Assembly: GCA_009760855.2 (NCBI GenBank)
Contig: WPIO01000017.1
Coordinates: 3,216,501 to 3,276,500 of the forward strand
Length of the DNA stretch: 60,000 bases
From: Cristatella mucedo
Taxonomy: Eukaryota > Bryozoa > Phylactolaemata > Cristatellidae
Direction: 5' to 3'
Shown piece after piece: positions 55,601 to 60,000 of the stretch. Made by a program: the position numbers and the translations under genes. Each line of letters starts with the position of its first letter. Positions within the stretch are counted from its first letter, which is position 1. Below the pieces are notes generated by a model. That model was not told where the DNA came from. It made no database searches and saw only the letters and a list, made by a program, of their open reading frames with translations.

Positions 55601-58600
55601 AGAGCAAGCCGGGGGAGGGCAGCTCTTGACACGAAGACAAACCGAGGAAGGCCCGTTTTGCAGGCAGAACGGGGAGCGGCCAATGAAGAGCTTTGCCAAA
55701 CGGCGGCAGCAGACAGCTCGGCAATGCTCGCCGGGGCTCCGGCGCCGTTGTTGCTTTTCTCTCGTGTGCTGCACGCATCCAGCAGCCGCTGACAGCAGCG
55801 CGCCGCAGTGCTCCCGGCTCTCGATTGGGCAACAGTCAATCCTAGCGCAGTCACGCTACATGTGCGCACATCGCGCACCCTGCTACAGCAACGGCTGGGG
55901 AGGGAGCAGGAAGGAAAGTGACTGTGGGCAAGCAAGGAAGTCACTCGCGCGCCGACCCATCGCCTCCCTCTTCGGAGCGCACCGAGCAACGAGCCCGAGT
56001 CGCCTCCAGCAGCTGCCGATCGTCGTCTGCGTGCAGACGCCGGGGGGGGTGGGGGAGGAGGAAGGGCAGGCTCGACAGTTTGACATCCCGCCGCCAGGAC
56101 GAGGCCGCTGTGCCGCAGGCTGCAGAACTGCAGTCGGCAGTCTTTGGTGAGTGTACGTCGAGCTTCCAGCCCAGGCCCTAACCATGGCTCGACTGCCGTG
56201 CTGGTTTGGTCCAGCGGTTAAGGTGCTTGCCCCCCCCCCCCGACCAAGGTCTGGCTGAGGTCGCGGACTCGAGCCCCGAGGCATATGTGAAGCTCCTGAA
56301 TAGAGATTAAGTTCTCTTGGGGCGCTATATACAAATGAATTATATTTACAAACGTCTGCTCGGAGCCTCAGGGAGGCTCGTGACCAGCAAAGGCAGCTGA
56401 GAAATGAATGACGACGGGAAGGCCAAATTGTGCGAGGGCCGAGGGCCATCGGGCGACTCATGGCGGCGGCGGCCGTGCGACGCACAACGTTCATAAGGCG
56501 ACAGGTATACATAAGGTGACACGGTGCACAAAGAATCCAAGATCGGTGACAGACGAGCTACATTTAAAATGTCGACTTGACTGGGGAGTTTTGTTCGTCA
56601 ACCCAGCCGCGGTAGAAGGCGGTCAGAGGAGGCACGCATGTACAGAACTGGGCATTGATAAGCTACATTTCCTAGCAAAAAGATGTGTCGCCAGTGGTTG
56701 TAGTACCAGACAGCTAGAAACAATTAACTCCAGTGTCACAATACAAACCAGTGAGCCTCAGAAATGTTTCGAGCAGACAAGCAGAACTCGTTTCGCGAAT
56801 GCCCAAACGGATAAGTGGATGCATGCGCTCAGGGAAAGTGGTGTCACGCGATGGCCAAGTGACAGAAACACTCTTGAGCAAGTGCACACAACTGGTAAAT
56901 ATTTGCAAGGTAACATTGAGTATGAAAGGGTGCTGCATGAACATACACAAGCCCTTCACAACGAATTCAGTGCAGTACACGTTGATACTGGGCATACCTG
57001 AGTGTAGAAGCCACTAAAAAGATAATAATAGCATACATAAATGAAACCTCAGCAGCATGGATAGGTACTTCTACAGAGGCTTCTCAGCCATTTCTCCATG
57101 CTATTGAAATGCACAAAGCTAGAGGAAAATATAATACCGAAAAGTTCAAAACTATTTGCACGATTCTCAGCAACCACGTGCAAACTGGCAACAACCAACG
57201 AGATTAGGAGTGCCAGCGACTTCATAACATAAAGCCTCAGTTAGGACAAGTTGAAACATACATTTCAGCTAAGGATGCGCCATCAAAAAAGCATGACGTG
57301 TATGTACGAATCATTCTACATTTCCTAATACGTGCAACAGGTGCTTGAACGTAATGACAAACATAACTATGTACCAAAATAAAACACATACCACAAATGT
57401 GACACAAACTTATTCACTCATAAATGTAATATGCCGGTACCAGAATGCCCGGCTCTAAGGTTATCGCCCAAAACTAAAATAGGGCATTTCATCTGATGTA
57501 GCAATTTAGTCGTATCATGGACACCCCCACCCTGGGCATGTGGCAAAAGAGTGGATACTTCTACCTTCGCAGTGGAAGACTTCAAATATAACTTTGTGGA
57601 CAAAGTCAACATGCTAATTGAATTAAGTTTATACTATATAAATACTTTTCCACGCCAAACTCCATGCAAAAAGATGCCATCTAGAACTTATAAATGAATG
57701 CAAGTGCAATGAAATGGCATACTATGATAACATGTCACTTGGAGGCTGCTAATGGTCAAGTGTTACAGCAATCCGCCAGCTGCTATCTCGTGAAGCAGTA
57801 ACCATGTGAACGATAGAAGGAGACATATGAACCACTGGTAGAGTTTTTGATGGAGTTTAACTAGAGATAATCCTGACATCGATCTGCACTCCACAAGCAT
57901 CCCTTGGTACAAGAAGAATCAGCATGCACATTTGTATATGCACGCACATGCAAGCTTCTTTTATGTATTGTGGAAGCCCGAGCAGTTGTGCACATAATGT
58001 AGAGACTACATGCACGTATCAACCCAGGTAAAAACCATAGTATCGTAGTTCATATGTAGATTCAAACAGAATTATAGGTCTAGGTAAGGGTCTACAAAAA
58101 CAAGTCTATGCAAGGGTGTGCTCAAACTACGATAAGCATTATGACCGTCACTAACCCTTACATGAAATGTTTCGATCGGGTCAACGGCTGATGGCCTGGA
58201 GGAGTTGGCGATGGGGGAAGGGAAGAACTTGTTGCTGATTTTCCAAAGAGGGAAATGTTGCACAGAAAGTATGGTACATGATTGGGGGAGCCGTGATGGC
58301 ACACTAAGTAAGGCGGTTGGTTTCACGACCTCGGTCCCGAGGTCGCAGGCTCGATTCCTGCAGTGGACGATTCTTTATCGCCACTGCAAGCGATGGTGAT
58401 AGCCGTAAAGGCTCTTCTGTCGCTATACAAAAAGAGGCTGTTTAATCAGATAGGATCTATTTATTTATTTATTTAACTCATCTCAAAGTTCCTCTCAATC
58501 AGCCTTATTGGGTGAAGTGCTACTGCACATATATAAATAAACATACCTGTGCATAAACAGATATATGCAAATATAAGTGTAGACAGACAAAAATGTAAGT

Positions 58601-59610
58601 AAGTCGACAGACCATTGCACTTTATATGCGCGCAACACCATACCGCTTTTAAGATTATTCTGTAGGTGTATCCTGTATCGGTCTCACTAGAGGGAGGTCA
58701 TATCACCTTGGGCACACTGCCTGTACTAACCTAAAGGTAGAGTTTAGTTAAATAGTGGGGCGTTGAATAGAAATCAATGTTGCATTAGTATTACGAAATT
58801 TGTCCAACGAAAGCTTCCAATTGGCGATCAGAGTCAAGCAACTGGTCTCTTCTTGCCAAAGTCAATGACAGGGTAACTCTATTGAGAGATCGTTGTCGAC
58901 TCAGTGGCTGCCAAGCCATCCGTGTACCAGAGAGAGTCCTTTGCTGCTAAACATATCGGGCTACCAACTATGTTATGTTATTGCAATAATGAACTCTGCA
59001 CTTGGGATCTCTTCTTTGAATTCATGGCCAAGGATTTATTGCTCGACGAAACAATCAAGCAATATCATGATCTAACGTATCTGATCAGGTAATAGCGGAA
59101 AATGGGCAACCAACGATATCCCTTACAGAGATCTGGAACTAGCCACAGCACAGCATAGTCCAACAGAGAGTCAGAGCAAAAATGAAGACATAGTTTTTTT
59201 CAAAAGTACCAGGATCACTAAGGTTGATACATAACAGGCGGGTCGACAATTAACTGCCTACCACTGACACAGCACTTGTCCTCATCGCGAGATGTAAGCC
59301 CCATACCTGATCTCCCTGAGAGCTATACGACTGTGCCGACTTGGCTGCGGCAGACTTTCGTACTGGCAAGTGGCTTGTGAGGCGATTTTGAATAGGACGT
59401 TCTCCATCGAGTTGTCTGATGCGATCACATCTAGCAGAACGATGGTAAAAGCAATAAGCTTGTCAGTGATGCATTAAAGAGCACAGACGTCAGCATCAAT
59501 CGATCGAAGTAGAAGCATCATGGCCTTACTCTGAAAGCACAGCCAGCGTTATTGGGGTCTTCGGCCGAACAGCTTTTGCAGAACCATCCGCCGGCTGGAG
59601 CTGAAGCATG
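36191..59610 (-). CDS. FLACC1: FLACC1-like flagellum-associated coiled-coil protein, 11 exons
   Basis: Exons in reading order are 59610-59530, 59430-59307, 54198-54056, 50855-50762, 48135-47976, 45847-45695, 44282-44179, 41930-41859, 38981-38892, 37429-37320 and 36308-36191. All have AG/GT borders and every phase joins, giving 415 residues plus TGA. The block [20 protein letters not shown] then KDEFFN matches the vertebrate FLACC1 (ALS2CR12) block VSPGYQLV...VTLGDEMFD. It is followed, as in that family, by a long charged coiled coil and a C-terminal EEKYxxxMxxLxxxNxxLxQ-type segment. The human protein is about 445 residues. FLACC1 is associated with the sperm flagellum in mammals, and a ciliary or flagellar role here is inferred. 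The introns, up to 5.1 kb, are full of LINEs and SINEs. The Met at 59609-59607 may be the start with a non-coding first exon upstream, or more coding exons may lie beyond 60000. Confidence 0.85.
37320..37429 (-). CDS. FLACC1: FLACC1 exon 10
   Basis: The acceptor is ccaaattttag and the donor gtaagt. It reads [20 protein letters not shown] then [16 protein letters not shown] plus CG, ending in phase 2. The E(E/D)KYxxxM/IxxLxxxN motif is shared with vertebrate FLACC1. Confidence 0.88.
38000..38165 (+). repeat. degenerate CCCTAA-like A/C-rich patch
   Basis: A/C-rich sequence with scattered CCCTAAACACTA, ACACTAAACC and AACCCTAAGC units, reminiscent of telomere-type CCCTAA repeats but too irregular to call telomeric. 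Confidence 0.3.
38892..38981 (-). CDS. FLACC1: FLACC1 exon 9 (90 bases)
   Basis: The acceptor is aatcattgcag and the donor gtgagt. It reads [20 protein letters not shown] then [10 protein letters not shown], in phase 0 at both ends. It matches in position and character the vertebrate LxxLNTNLYYTQLEL helix region. Confidence 0.86.
40098..40330 (+). repeat. CCATTC/CCTGTC pyrimidine-rich short tandem repeat
   Basis: Irregular repeats of CCATTCCATT, CCTGTTCCAT and CCACCCCTGT, preceded by a G run at 40086-40097. All three frames look repetitive (His/Pro/Ser/Phe), so no protein is called. Confidence 0.85.
40335..40675 (-). mobile_element. LINE-B-like RT-tail fragment, reverse
   Basis: GTGCAGAGTTCCAGGCTTTC, then GATGAGCCAGTGCAGGTCGA and GAGTTTTGCATCCTCTTTAG correspond to the reverse complement of the WNSLP and DLHWL regions. 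It is directly followed by SINE-1. Confidence 0.65.
40678..40852 (+). mobile_element. SINE-1 (tRNA-derived), good copy
   Basis: A tRNA-like head (GGTGGCTCACCAGGTAAGGT ... GTGGGTTCGAGTCCTGTGGT, with a near-consensus B box GGTTCGAGTCC) is followed by a SINE-1 body (CACTGCAAGCAGTGGTGATA, GCCGTAAAGGCTCTTCTGTC) and the end AAAAAGAGGCTGTTAAATCA. It does not form a complete tRNA gene. Confidence 0.85.
41190..41455 (-). mobile_element. LINE-B 3' fragment, reverse
   Basis: GAGAACTACATCTCTTTCTA, a reversed 3' UTR, CTTCTTTTTAAATGCCATTA and GATAGTGAGTTCCAGGCTTC. Located in the FLACC1 intron between 38982 and 41858. Confidence 0.75.
41859..41930 (-). CDS. FLACC1: FLACC1 exon 8 (72 bases)
   Basis: The acceptor is gtatttgcaag and the donor gtgagc. 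It reads [20 protein letters not shown] then AELQ, in phase 0 at both ends, so it could be skipped without breaking the frame. Confidence 0.83.
42388..42486 (+). repeat. (GA)n / (GACAGA)n microsatellite
   Basis: GA repeats pass into repeats of GACAGAGA. In the FLACC1 intron between exons 8 and 7. Confidence 0.97.
42820..43398 (+). mobile_element. LINE-B 3' fragment
   Basis: The plus strand starts at [16 protein letters not shown] and runs through [19 protein letters not shown], the 3' UTR with GTACTGACACTGTGCATG and the tail AAAGAGATTAAGTTCGAAGA to TTATTATTATAATTA. An AT-rich tract follows. Confidence 0.8.
43377..43595. repeat. AT-rich tract of TTA/AATTA units
   Basis: About 220 bases nearly free of G and C, built from TTATTA, TTAGTA and TTTAATT units. 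It starts at the (TTA)n end of the LINE-B at 42820-43398 and looks like expansion of its tail. Confidence 0.9.
44179..44282 (-). CDS. FLACC1: FLACC1 exon 7 (coiled coil)
   Basis: The acceptor is gactttatag and the donor gtatga. It reads [20 protein letters not shown] then [15 protein letters not shown], ending in phase 0. It contains two repeats of LQKEHxx[12 protein letters not shown] heptads. Confidence 0.87.
45500..45545 (+). repeat. (GT)n-rich stretch with GC dinucleotides
   Basis: GT repeats with CG and GC variants (alternating purine-pyrimidine, of the type that can adopt Z-DNA) close to FLACC1 exon 6. Confidence 0.85.
45695..45847 (-). CDS. FLACC1: FLACC1 exon 6 (coiled coil)
   Basis: The acceptor is cttttgcag and the donor gtatgt. 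It reads [20 protein letters not shown], then [20 protein letters not shown] and [11 protein letters not shown] plus one base. The pattern of a short aromatic segment (FLQSAFNTF) and then a charged helix parallels the YLKNMFRTYQ segment of the vertebrate protein. Confidence 0.88.
45848..46480. other. FLACC1 intron, nothing recognised
   Basis: GC-moderate unique sequence with a CAG-rich patch (46090-46120). Confidence 0.5.
46550..46626 (+). repeat. (CT)n microsatellite
   Basis: About 30 CT units with a variant CT-rich leader from 46480. In the FLACC1 intron between exons 6 and 5. Confidence 0.97.
46627..47975. other. FLACC1 intron, nothing recognised
   Basis: Unique-looking sequence. No splice-bounded coding segment and no repeat-family match seen. 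Confidence 0.5.
47976..48135 (-). CDS. FLACC1: FLACC1 exon 5 (coiled coil)
   Basis: The acceptor is attgttcgcag and the donor gtattt. It reads [20 protein letters not shown], then [20 protein letters not shown] and [13 protein letters not shown] plus one base. It is an uninterrupted charged heptad pattern. ELxEAHExEL-like motifs occur at the same place in vertebrate FLACC1. Confidence 0.88.
48488..48655 (+). repeat. 22-base minisatellite
   Basis: About six to seven tandem units close to GCGTCAACGATCTCTGATTC plus two bases. The first units are 22 bases and the last two 25 (three extra bases). In the FLACC1 intron between exons 5 and 4. Confidence 0.85.
48656..50761. other. FLACC1 intron, nothing recognised
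   Basis: A poly-G tract lies near 49663-49681. A 118-codon plus-strand frame at 49142 and a reverse one at 49821 have no signature and no support. Confidence 0.5.
50762..50855 (-). CDS. FLACC1: FLACC1 exon 4 (start of coiled coil)
   Basis: The acceptor is ccggtttcag and the donor gtgcta, a weak donor. It reads [20 protein letters not shown] then [12 protein letters not shown], with hydrophobic heptads. The phases match both neighbours (2 in, 0 out). Confidence 0.85.
51670..52430 (-). mobile_element. LINE-B 3' fragment, best-kept copy
   Basis: The reverse copy has a 152-codon open stretch (52300-51842) reading [20 protein letters not shown], then [18 protein letters not shown], later [20 protein letters not shown] and [12 protein letters not shown]. 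The tail AATAATAATAACACACTTGA lies at the left end. In FLACC1 intron 50856-54055. Confidence 0.85.
53208..53475 (-). mobile_element. LINE-A tail fragment in FLACC1 intron
   Basis: A reverse-complement LINE-A end (CACAAAGACTAAGTGGGTGT, then GCCTAAGTGGCTGTCGGTA and AGCAGTTGAGGTAGTGAG), as in the copy at 16345. It is in the same orientation as FLACC1 and decayed. Confidence 0.7.
53755..53900 (-). mobile_element. LINE RT-tail fragment (third family?)
   Basis: The minus strand carries an RT-tail-like stretch ([20 protein letters not shown]), similar in layout to the GDRAFS...LWNSLP...FKK tail of CR1/L2 elements. It does not match LINE-A or LINE-B closely. Short and broken. Confidence 0.4.
54056..54198 (-). 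CDS. FLACC1: FLACC1 exon 3 (conserved VAPGFLLA...VTLKDEFF block)
   Basis: The acceptor is tttttcag and the donor gtatgt. It reads [20 protein letters not shown], then [20 protein letters not shown] and SPHIDPE, ending in phase 2. This is the most diagnostic part of the protein: a globular-looking stretch just before the coiled coil that aligns by eye to vertebrate FLACC1. Confidence 0.88.
55158..55312 (+). repeat. (CA)n-rich microsatellite
   Basis: CA repeats interrupted by GCA, TGCA and ACGCA. It gives spurious Thr/His and Val/Cys frames. Confidence 0.95.
55561..55586 (+). repeat. (AAT)n
   Basis: About eight AAT units followed by GCACTTGAT. This looks like the isolated reversed end of a LINE-B tail. 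Confidence 0.85.
55600..56160. other. GC- and CpG-rich island-like pocket
   Basis: This stretch is clearly richer in G, C and CpG than its flanks, with a CCAAT on the plus strand near 55679. It lies in the 5.1 kb intron of FLACC1 just upstream of the conserved VAPGF exon. It could be an internal promoter or first exon of a shorter transcript. Long open frames on both strands here are likely effects of base composition. Confidence 0.35.
56199..56351 (+). mobile_element. SINE-2, good copy
   Basis: Head GTCCAGCGGTTAAGGTGCTT, a C run (56229-56241), GTCGCGGACTCGAGCCCCGA (B box), then CCTGAATAGAGATTAAGTTC and TCTTGGGGCGCTATATACAA with ATGAATTATATTTA at the end. In FLACC1 intron 2. Confidence 0.85.
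56352..58161. other. FLACC1 intron, nothing recognised
   Basis: Apart from a 197-codon plus-strand frame (56408-57001) without family signature, opposite in direction to FLACC1, nothing was recognised. Confidence 0.4.
58162..58234 (-). other. exon-like segment inside FLACC1 intron 2 (unplaced)
   Basis: A 73-base segment has a good acceptor (a pyrimidine-rich tract, then ggaaaatcag) and a good donor (gtaagg). In one frame it reads [20 protein letters not shown] then ETFH and would join in phase 0 to VTQSLIQ of the next exon. It cannot follow the 59307-59430 exon in the frame chosen there, because its length is not a multiple of three and the inherited frame meets TGA. It may be an alternative N-terminal exon, belong to a different 5' exon set, or be chance. 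Confidence 0.35.
58285..58457 (+). mobile_element. SINE-1 (tRNA-derived), good copy
   Basis: The head is GGGAGCCGTGATGGCACACT to GCAGGCTCGATTCCTGCAGT (B box GGCTCGATTCC). The body CACTGCAAGCGATGGTGATA and the end AAAAGAGGCTGTTTAATCAG are nearly the same as the copy at 40678. It is followed by (ATTT)n at about 58459-58475. Confidence 0.85.
59307..59430 (-). CDS. FLACC1: FLACC1 exon 2
   Basis: The acceptor is gttctgctag and the donor gtatgg. It reads [20 protein letters not shown] then [20 protein letters not shown] and Q, ending in phase 0, which fits directly to the phase-0 start of the VTQSLIQ exon. A second frame of the same exon is also open, so the frame here rests on phase matching. Confidence 0.68.
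59530..59610 (-). CDS. FLACC1: FLACC1 exon 1 in this window (possible start)
   Basis: The acceptor is ccttttttgcag and the donor gtaagg. In the only frame that stays open into the next exon it reads [20 protein letters not shown] then TLAVLS and ends in phase 2. It resembles a basic, disordered N-terminus. Another frame of this exon is also open ([20 protein letters not shown]) but meets TGA at the next junction. One base precedes the ATG, so translation could start here. Confidence 0.6.
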
Positions 59611-59689
59611 CTGCAAAAAAGGATGACCCTTTTTTCGCTCACGATTGCATCATTTCGTGCAATGCTGATGATTGCACAGTCATTTCGTG

Positions 59690-60000
59690 CAAAGTCTTGT
59701 GTCGTGGTATTAGGGTGCTTCAGCAGAAATAGTATCAGAGTCCTGCATCACATGTCAGGTATCGTTACATAAGACCTCTATTATTCAGACTGAAGAGTGT
59801 CCGACTCCCAGGTGCAATGGTAATTTGTGGAATGGATTACATTTTCCGACACGACAACGACCCAAAACATGTCACTGCCAAAGTTAATTATTTTATGCAG
59901 CAAGTCTACCCTCCTTTAATGGGCAAGGAGTGGCCGAGTCAGTCTCCAGACATTAACCTCACTACTGCATGTAAATATCTGTGGGACGAGGTCGAGGTAC
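59690..60000 (+). mobile_element. Tc1/mariner transposase fragment, runs off the window
   Basis: The plus strand encodes the C-terminal catalytic part of a Tc1/mariner DDE transposase: FRHDNDPKHVTAKVNYFMQQ, then a WPSQSPDINL motif and LWDEVEV. Upstream in another frame is VVVLGCFS, like the VWGCFS motif. A frameshift separates these, and TAA and TGA stops interrupt the upstream frame, so it is an inactive copy. The catalytic Asp of HDNDPKH is present. The right end is outside the window. Confidence 0.88.

Noticed and set aside
55320-56150. 276-codon plus-strand frame, the longest in the window
   Set aside because: It runs through a CA repeat edge and an (AAT)n repeat (poly-Ile), has no family signature, lies antisense inside a FLACC1 intron, and the minus strand is also open because of CpG-rich composition.
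56408-57001. 197-codon plus-strand frame
   Set aside because: No motif, antisense to FLACC1, and overlapping reverse frames of similar quality exist.
57418-57612. Possible extra FLACC1 exon on the minus strand
   Set aside because: The 64-codon open frame lacks a matching acceptor/donor pair in phase with the neighbouring exons.
59530-59610. Zinc-finger-like peptide ([20 protein letters not shown]) in an alternative frame
   Set aside because: It has a suggestive CxxC but would run into TGA at the first codons of the next exon, while another frame joins cleanly to FLACC1.

Overview
This is animal (metazoan) nuclear DNA, not bacterial or phage. It shows very short exons bounded by GT-AG splice sites, kilobase-scale introns, tRNA-derived SINEs, decayed non-LTR retrotransposons (CR1/L2-like LINEs), a Tc1/mariner fragment and long microsatellites. 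Two genes of animal type can be rebuilt exon by exon. The protein of one is very close to its vertebrate counterpart and the other is more diverged. With the density of LINE tails ending in TTA repeats, this suggests an invertebrate. The phylum cannot be fixed from this window.

Left part, plus strand, 6510-27347: the 3' two thirds of UPB1 (beta-ureidopropionase, a nitrilase-superfamily enzyme of pyrimidine catabolism). Ten coding exons with matching phases encode the last 261 residues, including the catalytic Lys and Cys and the stop codon. Exons for about 120 N-terminal residues, including the catalytic Glu, were not found and probably lie to the left of base 1.

Right part, minus strand, 59610-36191: a complete or nearly complete coding region of FLACC1 (flagellum-associated coiled-coil domain-containing protein 1, formerly ALS2CR12). 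Eleven exons with matching phases give 415 residues and a stop at 36191. The two genes converge tail to tail across about 8.8 kb.

The 8.8 kb between them (27348-36190) holds LINE and SINE remnants, hairpins, an unrecognised 257-codon frame broken by a single TAG (30003-30773), and an orphan exon-like open segment on the minus strand (32726-32936).

Introns and intergenic DNA are mostly repeats. LINE-A is a CR1/L2-like family whose reverse-transcriptase (RT) tail contains LWNSLPQF and which ends in ACATTA. LINE-B is a second family with a structured 3' tail ending in (TTA)n. SINE-1 is tRNA-derived with its own tail. SINE-2 has a tRNA-derived head joined to the LINE-B tail, so SINE-2 and LINE-B look like a SINE/LINE partner pair. 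A Tc1/mariner transposase fragment runs off the right edge. No prokaryote-type system, CRISPR array, rRNA or intact tRNA gene was seen.
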